Part shown: positions 24,078-34,602 of the stretch, in pieces
Layout of the letters: every line of letters begins with the position of its first letter
Numbering within the stretch: the first letter of the stretch is position 1
Source of the DNA: Enterobacter chuandaensis
GTDB lineage: Bacteria; Pseudomonadota; Gammaproteobacteria; Enterobacterales; Enterobacteriaceae
Assembly: GCF_003594915.1 (NCBI RefSeq)
Contig: NZ_QZCS01000018.1
Span: 1-64,000, forward strand
Direction of reading: 5' to 3'
Length of the DNA: 64,000 nucleotides
The notes under the pieces: generated by a model
Database searches by the model: none
What the model saw: the letters and a program-made list of their open reading frames with translations, nothing else
Told to the model about the DNA's origin: nothing
Made by a program: the position numbers and the translations under genes

Positions 24078-25595
24078 ATGAATCAGACAGAACTTCTCCA
24101 CGTGAATTTTCCCCATCTGCGGGACCTGAAGCCCTTTGATACCGCCCACAGCGCCACGCCGTGGCTGGCGGACAGCGAAGCGAAGCACAGCCGCAAACTG
24201 TGCGCTTCTATTGAAGAAGCGGTTAAGCGCTGCGGCCTGCAGGACGGGATGACCATCTCCTTCCATCATGCGTTTCGCGAAGGCGACCGGGTGATCAACA
24301 CCGTCGTGGCGCTGCTGGCGCGGATGGGCTTCAAAAATCTGACCCTGGCCTCCAGCTCGCTGATGACCTGCAACGACGCGCTGATCGAGCATATTGAAAG
24401 CGGCGTCATCACCCGGATTTACACCTCGGGCATGCGCGGCAGGCTGGCGGACGCCATCTCCCACGGGCTGATGGACGAGCCGGTGCAAATTCACTCCCAC
24501 GGCGGGCGCGTGAAGCTGCTCCAGGACGGCGAGCTGAATATCGACGTGGCGTTTCTCGGCGTGCCGTGCAGCGATGAGTTTGGCAACGCCAACGGCACGC
24601 ACGGCAAATCGTGCTGCGGTTCCCTGGGTTACGCGATGGTGGACGCGCACTTTGCCCGCAAGGTGGTGCTGCTGACCGAAGAGCTGGTGCCGTTCCCCAA
24701 TATGCCCGCCAGCCTGGTGCAGGACCAGGTGGACTATATCGTGCAGGTTGAAAGCGTGGGCGACCCGGCGAAAATAAGCGTCGGCGCGGCGCGCGTCACC
24801 AGCAACCCGCGCGAGCTGATGATTGCCCGCTATGCGGCGGACGTGATTGAACACTCCGGCTACTTCAAACCGGGTTTCTCGATGCAGACCGGCTCCGGCG
24901 CGGCGGCCACCGCCTGTACCCGCTTTATGGAAGAGAAGATGGAGCGCAGCGGCGTGACGGCGCGCTTTGCGCTCGGCGGCATCACCGGCAGCCTGGTGGA
25001 TCTGCACGAGAAAGGGCTCATCGAAAAGCTGCTCGACACCCAGTGCTTTGACGGTCAGGCGGCGGCCTCTCTGGCGCGCAACCCGAACCACGTGGAGATC
25101 TCCACCAACGTCTATGCCAACCCCGGCAGCAAGGCGGCAAGCTGCGACCAGCTCGACGTGGTGATCCTCAGCGCGCTGGAAATCGACATCGATTTCAACG
25201 TTAACGTCATTACCGGCTCCGATGGGGTGATGCGCGGCGCGTCCGGCGGGCACTGCGACGTGGCCGCCGCGGCGAACCTGACCATCGTCGTTGCGCCGCT
25301 GCTGCGCAGCCGCATTCCAACGGTGGTGAAACGCGTTACCACGCGCCTTACGCCGGGCGAAAGCATCGACGTGCTGGTCACCGACCACGGCATTGCGGTC
25401 AACCCGGCGCGCCCGGAGATCCGCGAGCGGCTGCAGGATGCCGGGCTAAAGGTTGTGGACATCAACGCGCTTTACGAGCGGGCAATTTCCTTGACCGGCG
25501 TACCGAAACCGATTGAATTTACCGACAAAATCGTCGGGGTGATCCGCTACCGCGACGGCAGCGTGATCGACACTGTTCGACAGGTAAAGGAGTGA
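24078..25595 (+). CDS. citF: Citrate lyase alpha subunit (ACP transferase)
   Basis: 505 aa from ATG 24078 (MNQTELLHVNFPHLRDLKPF). The open frame runs upstream into citE in another frame but that part is not CitF. Family segments include GMTISFHHAFREGDRVINTV, SCCGSLGYAMVDAHFA, FSMQTGSGAAATACTRFMEE and GASGGHCDVAAAANLTIVVA. It exchanges the acetyl group on CitD for citrate, giving citryl-ACP and acetate. Length is typical. Confidence 0.95.
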   Translation: MNQTELLHVNFPHLRDLKPFDTAHSATPWLADSEAKHSRKLCASIEEAVKRCGLQDGMTISFHHAFREGDRVINTVVALLARMGFKNLTLASSSLMTCNDALIEHIESGVITRIYTSGMRGRLADAISHGLMDEPVQIHSHGGRVKLLQDGELNIDVAFLGVPCSDEFGNANGTHGKSCCGSLGYAMVDAHFARKVVLLTEELVPFPNMPASLVQDQVDYIVQVESVGDPAKISVGAARVTSNPRELMIARYAADVIEHSGYFKPGFSMQTGSGAAATACTRFMEEKMERSGVTARFALGGITGSLVDLHEKGLIEKLLDTQCFDGQAAASLARNPNHVEISTNVYANPGSKAASCDQLDVVILSALEIDIDFNVNVITGSDGVMRGASGGHCDVAAAANLTIVVAPLLRSRIPTVVKRVTTRLTPGESIDVLVTDHGIAVNPARPEIRERLQDAGLKVVDINALYERAISLTGVPKPIEFTDKIVGVIRYRDGSVIDTVRQVKE

Positions 25596-25597
25596 AT

Positions 25598-26137
25598 ATG
25601 ACCATTGCGACACCCGTGCGGGTGGGTGTCAGCCTGGACGCGCTGCTGGCGGCGAAAGAGCGCCGAGCAGCGCGCCAGGCTGACATGCTCACGCACTATC
25701 AACAACCGGTGATCTCCCTCACGCTGGTCACGCCCGGGGAAATTAAGGACAGCCTGCGCTATCGCAATACCATGGGCGTGGCGCTGCAGATGTGCGACCA
25801 GCTGCTGTGGGAAAAACGCTGGCAGGTGCTGGACCGTCAGGTGCTGTGGCTGCCCACCGGTCCAGAGGCCATCTGGTGCGTAGCCCATCCTGCGGCGGAA
25901 ATCAAAGCGCACTGTGCGGATCTGGAGCAGACGCACCCGCTCGGCAGACTGTGGGATTTGGACGTCATCTGTCCGCAGCACGGCCACGTCGGGCGCGAGT
26001 CGCTGGGGGCGAATCTCAGGCGCTGCCTGATCTGCGACGAGCCCGCCCACGCCTGTTCGCGTTCGCGCAATCATCCCGTTGAGCAGGTGGTTTCCCGCGT
26101 GGAGAAGATGATCGATGACTGGTTTGCTCGCGACTAA
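25598..26137 (+). CDS. citX: Apo-citrate lyase phosphoribosyl-dephospho-CoA transferase
   Basis: 179 aa from ATG 25598, preferred over GTG 25592 because AAAGGAG is then 6 bases away. Conserved segments: RQADMLTHYQQPVISLTLVT, IKDSLRYRNTMGVALQ, RLWDLDVICPQHGHVGRESL and RRCLICDEPAHACSRSR. It transfers the prosthetic-group precursor made by CitG onto Ser14 of CitD. It follows the citF stop by two bases and overlaps citG by 23 bases. Confidence 0.93.
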   Translation: MTIATPVRVGVSLDALLAAKERRAARQADMLTHYQQPVISLTLVTPGEIKDSLRYRNTMGVALQMCDQLLWEKRWQVLDRQVLWLPTGPEAIWCVAHPAAEIKAHCADLEQTHPLGRLWDLDVICPQHGHVGRESLGANLRRCLICDEPAHACSRSRNHPVEQVVSRVEKMIDDWFARD

Positions 26138-26918
26138 ACCGCGTCCGATTGATGTGCCCGCGCTTGCCGAAGCGGCGCTGTGGCAGGAGCTGGAGCTGAC
26201 GCCCAAGCCGGGGCTGGTGGACACGCTTAACAGCGGTTCCCATCGCGATATGGACCACGCGCTGTTTGTCCGCAGCATCGCGGCGATTACGCCCTGGTTT
26301 TCGCGCTTTGCCGAGTTAGGCAACGCGCATGCGGATAAACCTGTTGGCGAGCAGCTACGGATTATCCGCCCGATGGGGATGGCCTGCGAGCAGGCGATGT
26401 ACGCCGCGACGAACGGCGTGAACACGCACAAGGGCGGGATTTTTGCTCTGGGTTTACTGTGCTTCGCCGCCGGGCGTGTGAAAAACGTCTCGGCAGACAG
26501 TCTCTGCTGTGAAGTGAGTAACATCTGCCGCGGGCTGGTGTCGCGGGAGCTGGCCGCGCGCAGCGGGCAGGCAACGGCGGGCGAGCGGCAGTTTCAGCTG
26601 TACGGTCTCACTGGCGCGCGCGGCGAGGCGGAGAGCGGCTTCGCGACGGTGCGTAAGGCGCTGGCGCAGTGGAACGGGCATTCGCTTCACGGCCTGCTGT
26701 TGCGCCTGATGGCGGTCAATCAGGACAGTAATCTGGTGTCGCGCGGCGGCATTGAAGGGCTGCGCTACGTTCAGGACTACGCGCGGGAGCTGCTGGCTAA
26801 CGGCTGGGATCGCGAGGCGTTGCTTAAGATGGATAAGGCATTGATTGAACGCAACCTGAGCCCGGGCGGCAGCGCGGATTTGCTGTCGGTGGGGTGGGTG
26901 CTGTCTGGAATAAAATAG
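26115..26918 (+). CDS. citG: 2-(5''-triphosphoribosyl)-3'-dephospho-CoA synthase
   Basis: 267 aa, somewhat shorter than E. coli CitG (292). ELELTPKPGLVDTLNSGSHR is the family signature, with MDHALFVRSI, NTHKGGIFALGLLC and GSADLLSVGW near the end. It joins ATP and dephospho-CoA to form the citrate lyase cofactor precursor and releases adenine. Last gene of the citrate operon, with a REP pair following as likely transcription end. Confidence 0.93.
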   Translation: MTGLLATKPRPIDVPALAEAALWQELELTPKPGLVDTLNSGSHRDMDHALFVRSIAAITPWFSRFAELGNAHADKPVGEQLRIIRPMGMACEQAMYAATNGVNTHKGGIFALGLLCFAAGRVKNVSADSLCCEVSNICRGLVSRELAARSGQATAGERQFQLYGLTGARGEAESGFATVRKALAQWNGHSLHGLLLRLMAVNQDSNLVSRGGIEGLRYVQDYARELLANGWDREALLKMDKALIERNLSPGGSADLLSVGWVLSGIK

Positions 26919-26992
26919 CCGGGTGGCGCTAACGCTTACCCGGCCTGCTCTCGTGCTTTTGTAGGCCCGGTAAGGCGAAGCCGCCACCGGGC
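26918..26992. repeat. REP pair (family B) between citG and nupG
   Basis: Two REP-type palindromes: 26918-26944 (GCCGGGTGGCG...CTTACCCGGC) and 26961-26992 (GTAGGCCCGGTAAGGCG...CCGCCACCGGGC), in opposite orientation, between convergent genes. Such pairs commonly stabilise mRNA ends or bind gyrase. Others are at 44569, 54348, 59073, 60672 and 63910. Confidence 0.85.
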
Positions 26993-26999
26993 ACAACAA

Positions 27000-28256
27000 T
27001 TAATGCGCTATCGGCTGCGTACCGTGCGCGGTGCGAACATGCTTGTACTTGAACAGTACGATAAACGCGAAGAACAGCACCAGCGAGTATGCGGCGAAGA
27101 TCAGCCACACCGGCTGCCAGTTGGTGATGCCGTTGGTGGTGTACATCTCAACCACTTTACCGCTCACCACGCCGCCCAGGATACAGCCGAAGCCGTTGGT
27201 CATCATCAGGAACATACCCTGCGCGCTGGCGCGGATTTCAGGCTTCACCTCTTTTTCTACAAACACCGAACCGGAGATGTTGAAGAAGTCGAAGGCGCAG
27301 CCGTAAACAATCATCGACAGCACCAGCAGCACGGTGCCGAACGCGCTCGGGTCGCCGTAGGCGAACAGGCCGAAGCGCAGCATCCAGGCGGCGATACTGA
27401 TCAGCATGACGTTCTTGATACCGTAGCGGCTCAGGAAGAACGGGATGGTCAGGATGAACAGCGTCTCGGAGATCTGCGAGATGGACATCATCACCGACGC
27501 GTGCTCAACGATAAAGCTGCCGGCAAACAGCGGATCGTTATCGAAGCTGTGCAGGAAGGTGTTGCCGAACATGTTGGTGATTTGCAGTTCCGCGCCCAGC
27601 AGCATGGAGAAGATAAAGAAGATCGCCATGCGCTTGTTTTTGAACAGCGCGAACGCGTCCAGGCCGAGCATGGTGCTCCAGCTCTGGTTTTTCTGCTGGT
27701 TAGACACCGGAATGGTTGGCAGCGTCAGGGTGAACAGCGCCAGCAGTACGGAGAGCGCCGCGCCGATGTACAGCTGCATATGGCTCAGTTCGAAGCCCGC
27801 GAAGCTCACGCCCCACATCGCCATGATAAAGCCGATGGTGCCCCAGATGCGGATAGGCGGGAAATCGGTGACGATATCCAGTCCGGCAGATTTCAGGCGG
27901 TAGTAGGAGATGGTGTTGATCAGCCCAAGCGTTGGCATATAGGCCAGCGAGTTAAGCAGGATCACCATAAACATCGCCCCCGGCGTGGTCACTTCGGCCG
28001 CCATAAACAGCGTCCCCGCACCCACCAGATGGCAAAGCATGTACAGCCATTTCGCGCTTAACCACTTATCCGCCACGATACCGAGCAGCGTTGGCATAAA
28101 GACAGCCGCAATACCCAGCGAGCTGTAGACGGCACCGATTGACGCACCATCGAACTTGAGCGTCACAAACATATAGGAGCCGAGTGTAGTCAGCCAGCTA
28201 CCCCACAGGCAGAACTGCAGAAACGACAATATTTTAAGCTGCAGCTTAAGGTTCAT
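27000..28256 (-). CDS. nupG: Nucleoside:H+ symporter NupG
   Basis: 418 aa from ATG 28256, the E. coli NupG length; the upstream frame to 28376 is not family sequence. Twelve membrane helices, starting MNLKLQLKILSFLQFCLWGS, with FPPIRIWGTIGFIMAMWGVS, GSFIVEHASVMMSISQISET and CAFDFFNISGSVFVEKEVKP. It imports purine and pyrimidine nucleosides with protons. A CRP-type site lies upstream, in keeping with known CRP/CytR/DeoR control. Confidence 0.96.
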   Translation of the reverse strand: MNLKLQLKILSFLQFCLWGSWLTTLGSYMFVTLKFDGASIGAVYSSLGIAAVFMPTLLGIVADKWLSAKWLYMLCHLVGAGTLFMAAEVTTPGAMFMVILLNSLAYMPTLGLINTISYYRLKSAGLDIVTDFPPIRIWGTIGFIMAMWGVSFAGFELSHMQLYIGAALSVLLALFTLTLPTIPVSNQQKNQSWSTMLGLDAFALFKNKRMAIFFIFSMLLGAELQITNMFGNTFLHSFDNDPLFAGSFIVEHASVMMSISQISETLFILTIPFFLSRYGIKNVMLISIAAWMLRFGLFAYGDPSAFGTVLLVLSMIVYGCAFDFFNISGSVFVEKEVKPEIRASAQGMFLMMTNGFGCILGGVVSGKVVEMYTTNGITNWQPVWLIFAAYSLVLFFAFIVLFKYKHVRTAHGTQPIAH

Positions 28257-28400
28257 GTTACTTTCCTCACAAGTGAGCGGGAGATATGTTGTTTTTGGAA
28301 CATTCAGGGTTGTTATTTGATGCAATTCTATCAGTTGGCAACGATATGTTTTGTTACCTCCCGCAAAAAAATGCAATCCACATTAATTTGCAGTTTGGAT

Positions 28401-28416
28401 TGTGATGCAAATAACA
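28401..28416 (-). promoter_or_regulatory. CRP-like site upstream of nupG
   Basis: TGTGATGCAAATAACA is a 9/10 match to the TGTGA-N6-TCACA CRP half sites, about 150 bases upstream of the nupG start. E. coli nupG is CRP-activated, which supports it. A CytR site could be interleaved but cannot be assigned by eye. Confidence 0.55.
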
Positions 28417-28450
28417 TTTTCGTATGGGTGGGGTGAGTGAGTGCGGCCTG

Positions 28451-28490
28451 ATGCCCTCACCCTGACCCTCTCCCACGGGGAGAGGGAAAG
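28451..28490. repeat. Palindromic repeat family A
   Basis: ATGCCCTCACCCTGACCCTC followed by TCCCACGGGGAGAGGG: a half-length copy of the element at 16897, lying between nupG and mltC. Confidence 0.8.
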
Positions 28491-28494
28491 CAGA

Positions 28495-28521
28495 ACACCT
28501 TCTCCTTACAGGAGAAGGTGT
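28495..28521 (-). terminator. Hairpin after mltC
   Basis: Perfect 11-bp stem ACACCTTCTCC (28495-28505) / GGAGAAGGTGT (28511-28521), loop TTACA, six bases beyond the mltC stop on its 3' side. The T tract is short on the minus strand, so it may end or protect the mltC transcript. Confidence 0.55.
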
Positions 28522-28526
28522 GTTGA

Positions 28527-29932
<1,406 letters not shown>

Positions 29933-29958
29933 ACTCATTCCTCTTTGTGTTGCCGATG

Positions 29959-31011
29959 CTAAACCATTGCACCGACACGTAATTGCTGTAACAGGCGCTC
30001 CACGGGAGCCGCCAGCCCGACTGATGGCGGTTGCGCTAAGTTATACCAGAGAGCGGTGCCTTCATCCATGCACGAGGTGAATGAGGACACGGGAAGCCAC
30101 ATCGGCACAATATCCAGGTGGAAATGGCTGAAGGTGTGGCGGAACGCGTTGAGTTGCGTCAGGGTATCTGCCGCTATGCCGCGCTGTTCAAGCCATTCCC
30201 GAAGCGAGGCTTCATCTTCAAACTGTGGGAAGCAGTATAGACCACCCCACAGGCCGCTCGGCGGACGCTGGGCAAGGAACACCTCGTCGCCGTGCTGCAT
30301 CAGCAGCATATAGCCGGTACGCTCCGGCAGTGTCTGTTTGGGTTTTTTACCCGGATACTGCGCCCACGAATGGTTGGCATACGCCACGCAGAGGTTGTTA
30401 ACCGGGCAGAGTTCGCATTTCGGTTTGGAACGCGTGCAGACCATCGCGCCGAGATCCATCATCGCCTGGTTGAAACGCTCGACGCCTTTCGCCGGGGTGA
30501 CCGCTTCACTTATTTCCCAAAGACGTTTCTCAACGTCCTTCTTCCCCGGCCAGCCGTCGACGGCATAGCAGCGCGCGAGCACGCGCTTCACGTTGCCGTC
30601 GAGGATCGGGAAATGTTTGCCCAAAGAAAGGGAGAGAATGGCGCCTGCGGTTGAACGCCCGACGCCGGGTAAGTCCGCCACTTCGTCAAAGGTTTCCGGG
30701 AATTTACCGTTGTGGCGCGTCGCGACCTGCTGTGCAGCCTTGTGGAGGTTACGCGCACGGGCGTAGTAGCCGAGACCGGTCCACAGGTGCAGCACCTCAT
30801 CTAACGGCGCGTTGGCCAGATCGGTCACCGTCGGGAACCGCGCCATAAAACGCTCAAAGTAAGGGATCACCGTGGCGACCTGCGTTTGTTGCAACATCAC
30901 CTCGGAGAGCCATACTTTGTACGGCGTTTTTTCAATTTGCCAGGGCAGGGTTTTACGCCCGTATTTGTCGTACCAGTCCAGCACCTGGGCTGAAAATTGA
31001 GAGGCTTGCAT
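29959..31011 (-). CDS. mutY: Adenine DNA glycosylase
   Basis: 350 aa from ATG 31011 ([20 protein letters not shown]), as in E. coli. HhH-GPD fold: catalytic Glu in [20 protein letters not shown], hairpin [18 protein letters not shown], catalytic Asp in [15 protein letters not shown]. The [4Fe-4S] loop is [17 protein letters not shown] (C-X6-C-X2-C-X5-C). The C-terminal NUDIX-like domain ([17 protein letters not shown]) recognises 8-oxoG. It removes adenine mispaired with 8-oxoguanine. Divergent from trmB. Confidence 0.97.
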   Translation of the reverse strand: MQASQFSAQVLDWYDKYGRKTLPWQIEKTPYKVWLSEVMLQQTQVATVIPYFERFMARFPTVTDLANAPLDEVLHLWTGLGYYARARNLHKAAQQVATRHNGKFPETFDEVADLPGVGRSTAGAILSLSLGKHFPILDGNVKRVLARCYAVDGWPGKKDVEKRLWEISEAVTPAKGVERFNQAMMDLGAMVCTRSKPKCELCPVNNLCVAYANHSWAQYPGKKPKQTLPERTGYMLLMQHGDEVFLAQRPPSGLWGGLYCFPQFEDEASLREWLEQRGIAADTLTQLNAFRHTFSHFHLDIVPMWLPVSSFTSCMDEGTALWYNLAQPPSVGLAAPVERLLQQLRVGAMV

Positions 31012-31155
31012 GGTCATCGATTCGCATAATCAGGGACGCAGATTGCAGCACAGCGTCAATCTGCTGTAAACCGGATCTTTCCCATGCTTGCATAGAAGCC
31101 TTAACTTTGGATAATGCCCGTTTCCCGAACACTCTCACAAGCAGACAACTCTTTT

Positions 31156-31875
31156 ATGAAAAACGACGTCATTTCACCGGAATTTGATGAAAACGGCCGC
31201 CCGCTGCGCCGTATTCGCAGCTTTGTCCGCCGTCAGGGCCGCCTGACAAAAGGGCAGCAACACGCGCTGGACAACTACTGGCCGGTGATGGGCGTTGAGT
31301 TTAGCGAGCAGCCTCTGGACTTTACTGAGCTGTTTGGCCGTGACGCGCCCGTCACGCTGGAGATCGGTTTTGGTATGGGCACCTCGCTGGTGACCATGGC
31401 AAAAGCCCGCCCGGAGCAGAACTTCCTCGGCATTGAAGTGCACTCGCCGGGCGTGGGGGCCTGTCTCGCAACGGCTCATGAAGAGGGCGTTGAGAACCTG
31501 CGCGTGATGTGTCACGACGCGGTGGAAGTGCTGCACAAAATGATTCCTGACAATTCTTTGAACATGGTTCAGCTCTTTTTCCCTGACCCGTGGCACAAAG
31601 CACGTCATAATAAACGCCGTATCGTTCAGGCGCCGTTTGCCGAGCTGGTGAAAAGTAAGCTGAAGCTGGGCGGCGTCTTCCACATGGCGACCGACTGGGA
31701 ACCGTATGCGGAACATATGCTGGAAGTGATGTCGTCGCTGGACGGGTACAAAAACCAGTCTGCGAGCAACGACTATGTACCGCGTCCGGAATCGCGTCCG
31801 GTAACGAAATTTGAACAGCGTGGCCATCGTCTTGGTCACGGTGTATGGGACTTAATGTTCGAGAGGGTGAAATAA
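31156..31875 (+). CDS. trmB: tRNA (guanine-N7)-methyltransferase
   Basis: 239 aa from ATG 31156 ([20 protein letters not shown]), the E. coli length. SAM-binding motif [20 protein letters not shown], then [14 protein letters not shown], the catalytic [15 protein letters not shown] and [12 protein letters not shown]. It makes m7G46 in tRNA. The stop shares one base with the yggL start, so the two are coupled. Confidence 0.97.
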   Translation: MKNDVISPEFDENGRPLRRIRSFVRRQGRLTKGQQHALDNYWPVMGVEFSEQPLDFTELFGRDAPVTLEIGFGMGTSLVTMAKARPEQNFLGIEVHSPGVGACLATAHEEGVENLRVMCHDAVEVLHKMIPDNSLNMVQLFFPDPWHKARHNKRRIVQAPFAELVKSKLKLGGVFHMATDWEPYAEHMLEVMSSLDGYKNQSASNDYVPRPESRPVTKFEQRGHRLGHGVWDLMFERVK

Positions 31876-32201
31876 TGGCAAAGAATCGTAGCCGTCGTCT
31901 GCGTAAAAAGATGCACATCGAAGAATTCCAGGAAGTGGGCTTCTCCGTCGCGTGGCGTTTCCCGGAAGGCACCAGTGTAGAACAGATCGATCAGGACGTG
32001 GATGCGTTCATCAACGAGGTGATCGAGCCAAACAAGCTGGCCTTCGACGGTAGCGGCTACCTGGCATGGGAAGGTCTGATCTGCACCCAGGAAGTCGGTA
32101 AGTGCACCGAAGAACATCAGGCGCTGGTTCGCAAATGGCTTGAGGACCACAAGCTGGAAGATGTCCGCGTCAGCGAACTTTTCGACGTTTGGTGGGACTA
32201 A
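31875..32201 (+). CDS. yggL: YggL family 50S ribosome-binding protein
   Basis: 108 aa from ATG 31875 ([20 protein letters not shown]). DUF469: basic N terminus, then VGFSVAWRFPEGTSVEQIDQ, SGYLAWEGLICTQEVGKC and LEDVRVSELFDVWWD. Small cytoplasmic protein reported to associate with the large ribosomal subunit. Located directly after trmB. Confidence 0.94.
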   Translation: MAKNRSRRLRKKMHIEEFQEVGFSVAWRFPEGTSVEQIDQDVDAFINEVIEPNKLAFDGSGYLAWEGLICTQEVGKCTEEHQALVRKWLEDHKLEDVRVSELFDVWWD

Positions 32202-32214
32202 TAAAGCAGTAAGC

Positions 32215-32239
32215 GGGCCAGCATTAGCTGGCCCATTTT
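32215..32239 (+). terminator. Terminator between yggL and yggN
   Basis: Perfect stem GGGCCAGC (32215-32222) / GCTGGCCC (32227-32234), loop ATTA, followed by ATTTTG. Fits the end of the trmB-yggL transcript. Confidence 0.65.
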
Positions 32240-32258
32240 GTCTGAGGGAGTGTTAAAG

Positions 32259-32975
32259 ATGCGCAAAACGTTGCTGGCTGTTGCCTTGATGGCAACCGGA
32301 TTCACCGCCCATGCGGATTATCAATGTAGCGTCACCCCGCGTGATGACGTGGTGTTAAGCCCGCAAACCGTGCAGGTCAAAGGCGAGAACGGCAATCTGG
32401 TGATTACGCCGGAAGGGAACGTCACCTTTAACGGTAAACCACAGAACCTGACCGCCGCCCAGCGCGAGCAGGCGAAAGACTATCAGGCCGATTTGCGTAC
32501 CGCGCTGCCGTGGATTAACGACGGCGCGCTGACGCGTGTCGAAAAGAGCCGCGTCGCGCTGGATAAGATCATCACTAAAGAGGTGGGTGAGAGCAGCAAC
32601 ATGCGCACCCGCCTGACCAGGCTCGACAAACAGCTTAAAGAGCAGATGAACCGCATTATCGAGACCCGCTCCGACGGCCTGACGTTCCACTACAAGGCGA
32701 TTGATCAGGTTCGTGCTGACGGACAGCAGCTGGTGAATCAGGCGATGGGCGGTATTCTGCAGGACAGCATCAACGAGATGGGGGCCAAAGCCGTGCTGAA
32801 AGGCGGCGGTAACCCGCTGCAGGGCGTGCTGGGCAGTCTGGGCGGCCTGCAGACCTCCATTCAGAACGAGTGGAAGAACCAGGAAGATGATTTCCAGCAG
32901 TTCGGCAAAGACGTGTGTAAACGCGTGGTGTCGCTGGAAGATAGCCGGAAGGCGCTGGTGGGGACGCTGAAGTAA
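32259..32975 (+). CDS. yggN: DUF2884 family periplasmic protein YggN
   Basis: 238 aa. Signal peptide MRKTLLAVALMATGFTAHAD; start at 32259 because GAGGGAG precedes it and the leader begins there. Mature part DYQCSVTPRDDVVLSPQTVQ; rich in Gln/Arg helices, with a Gly-rich stretch VLKGGGNPLQGVLGSLGGLQ and a second Cys in FGKDVCKRVV, probably disulphide-linked to the N-terminal Cys. Function not known. Confidence 0.93.
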   Translation: MRKTLLAVALMATGFTAHADYQCSVTPRDDVVLSPQTVQVKGENGNLVITPEGNVTFNGKPQNLTAAQREQAKDYQADLRTALPWINDGALTRVEKSRVALDKIITKEVGESSNMRTRLTRLDKQLKEQMNRIIETRSDGLTFHYKAIDQVRADGQQLVNQAMGGILQDSINEMGAKAVLKGGGNPLQGVLGSLGGLQTSIQNEWKNQEDDFQQFGKDVCKRVVSLEDSRKALVGTLK

Positions 32976-32991
32976 GTTCTCTGCGCGCTGG

Positions 32992-33072
32992 GCCCCTCAC
33001 CCCAGCCCTCTCCCCAGGGGAGAGGGTGTAATTGTTCCCTCTCCCTGTGGGAGAGGGTTAGGGTGAGGGCAT
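32992..33072. repeat. Palindromic repeat family A, double copy
   Basis: Two adjacent copies: CCCCTCACCCCAGCCCTCTC...GGGGAGAGGG and CCCTCTCCCTGTGGGAGAGG...TAGGGTGAGGGCAT. It lies between yggN and the DUF559 gene, and its right edge supplies that gene's last codons and stop. Confidence 0.85.
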
Positions 33073-33402
33073 CAAGCAGCGCAGTCGTTGCCTGATAGCC
33101 ATTAACACCTCCTCCTCGTTTGTCCTGAATTCGTTATTCCAGAACCGTAGTATTTCCCAGCCGTTCGCATTCAAAAATTCAGTACGACGTGAATCATAGG
33201 TTTCGTTATTCTGATGTTGGCCACCGTCCAGCTCGATAATCAGCTTTGCCTTAAAACAGGCAAAATCCACGATATATGCACCAATCGGCATCTGGCGGCG
33301 AAACTTATAGCCAAAGAAGCGGCGTCCCCTGAGTAAATACCAGAGGCGTAACTCTTCGGGCGTCATTTGTTTACGGAGTTGTTTTGTTTTTTCCATCCTC
33401 AC
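33058..33402 (-). CDS. DUF559 (Vsr-like) endonuclease-domain protein
   Basis: 114 aa. Basic N terminus (MRMEKTKQLRKQMTPEELRL), then the Vsr/DUF559 fold: LWYLLRGRRFFGYKFRRQMP, YIVDFACFKAKLIIELDGGQ (PD-(D/E)xK-like D and E), and NGWEILRFWNNEF. Looks like a small DNA nuclease-like protein; the real substrate is unknown. The C-terminal residues LMPSP and the stop come from the palindromic repeat family A element, so the 3' end has been remodelled by the repeat. Absent from E. coli K-12 at this place. Confidence 0.8.
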   Translation of the reverse strand: MRMEKTKQLRKQMTPEELRLWYLLRGRRFFGYKFRRQMPIGAYIVDFACFKAKLIIELDGGQHQNNETYDSRRTEFLNANGWEILRFWNNEFRTNEEEVLMAIRQRLRCLMPSP

Positions 33403-33459
33403 ACTCTGCCAGCCTTTCCCTCAGCCGGCAGAACGGGATGCAAAATCCTGAATCAGGCT

Positions 33460-34602
33460 TCAGGAATCTTCGGCGAGGAACAGCTCAAGAAGGGAGTTTA
33501 AGAACAGTTTGCCGTGCTCGGTGATCTGCCAGTACTCATCACATTCCGTGAGATACCCCTGCGCCAGCGCCTCGTCAATCTGCGGACGAATCACCGATTC
33601 CGCCAGGCCGGTGTACAGCGCAAACTCCGCGCGCGGCGCGGCTTCCAGCAGACGGAAGCGGTTCATAAAGAACTCAAACGGCTTATCTGCCGCCTCAACG
33701 TCGTGCTGACGCTCCAGGTAGCGGCCTTCCATATACCCGCGCGGGTGCCGGGTTTTGGCCGTGCGAAGGATACGCCCGTCCGGGAAGGTCACTTTGCCGT
33801 GCGCGCCGCAGCCGATGCCCAGATAGTCGCCAAAGCGCCAGTAGTTCAGGTTGTGCTGGCACTGGTAGCCTGGCTTCGCATAGGCCGAAGTTTCATACTG
33901 CTGATAGCCCGCGGCAGTTAACAGCTGATGGCCCTGCTCGAAGATATCCCACAGCGCGTCGTCGTCCGGCAGCACCGGCGGGCGCGAGCCGAACAGGGTG
34001 TTGGGCTCAATGGTGAGCTGGTACCACGACAGGTGCGGCGGGTTCAGCGCAATCGCCTGGCGCAGATCGTCCAGCGCCTCTTCCAGCGACTGGTCCGGTA
34101 GGCCGTGCATCAAATCCAGGTTAAAGCTGCGCAGCCCAAGCCCCGTTGCCAGGTTCGCCGCCCGCTTCGCCTCTTCCGGGCCGTGAATGCGCCCCAGTCG
34201 TTTCAGCTTCGGCTCGCTAAAGCTCTGCACGCCGATGGAGATACGGTTCACGCCCGCACGCTGATAGTCGACAAAACGGTCGGCTTCAACGGTGCCGGGG
34301 TTGGCTTCCATTGTAATTTCAGCATCCGCCGCCAGGTTCAGGCGCGCACGCACGCCGTCCAGCAGCGTTTGCATCGCCGGGCCGGACAGCAGGCTCGGCG
34401 TACCGCCACCAATGAAAATGGTCTTAACTTCACGTCCCTGTGCGTAAGGTGCATCGGCGTCCAGGTCGGCCAGCAGATGCGCAACGTAGTCATCGTGCGG
34501 CACTTCGCCCTTTAGTGCGTGCGAGTTGAAATCGCAGTACGGGCATTTCTGCACGCACCACGGGATGTGAATATACAGACTCAGAGGCGGCAAATTAGCC
34601 AT
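33460..34602 (-). CDS. hemW: Heme chaperone / radical SAM protein HemW
   Basis: 380 aa. The radical-SAM cluster motif [10 protein letters not shown] (C-X3-C-X2-C) follows SLYIHIPW, then [33 protein letters not shown] and [11 protein letters not shown]; a HemN-type C-terminal domain is at the end. It transfers heme to respiratory enzymes rather than acting as a coproporphyrinogen dehydrogenase. It overlaps rdgB by eight bases. Confidence 0.95.
   Translation of the reverse strand: MANLPPLSLYIHIPWCVQKCPYCDFNSHALKGEVPHDDYVAHLLADLDADAPYAQGREVKTIFIGGGTPSLLSGPAMQTLLDGVRARLNLAADAEITMEANPGTVEADRFVDYQRAGVNRISIGVQSFSEPKLKRLGRIHGPEEAKRAANLATGLGLRSFNLDLMHGLPDQSLEEALDDLRQAIALNPPHLSWYQLTIEPNTLFGSRPPVLPDDDALWDIFEQGHQLLTAAGYQQYETSAYAKPGYQCQHNLNYWRFGDYLGIGCGAHGKVTFPDGRILRTAKTRHPRGYMEGRYLERQHDVEAADKPFEFFMNRFRLLEAAPRAEFALYTGLAESVIRPQIDEALAQGYLTECDEYWQITEHGKLFLNSLLELFLAEDS

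Noticed and set aside
24012..25388. 458-codon open frame antisense to citF
   Set aside because: Same artefact of high GC at third positions; lacks a ribosome site and recognisable protein features.
25592..25597. GTG start for citX overlapping the citF stop
   Set aside because: Ribosome site would abut the codon; ATG 25598 has correct spacing.
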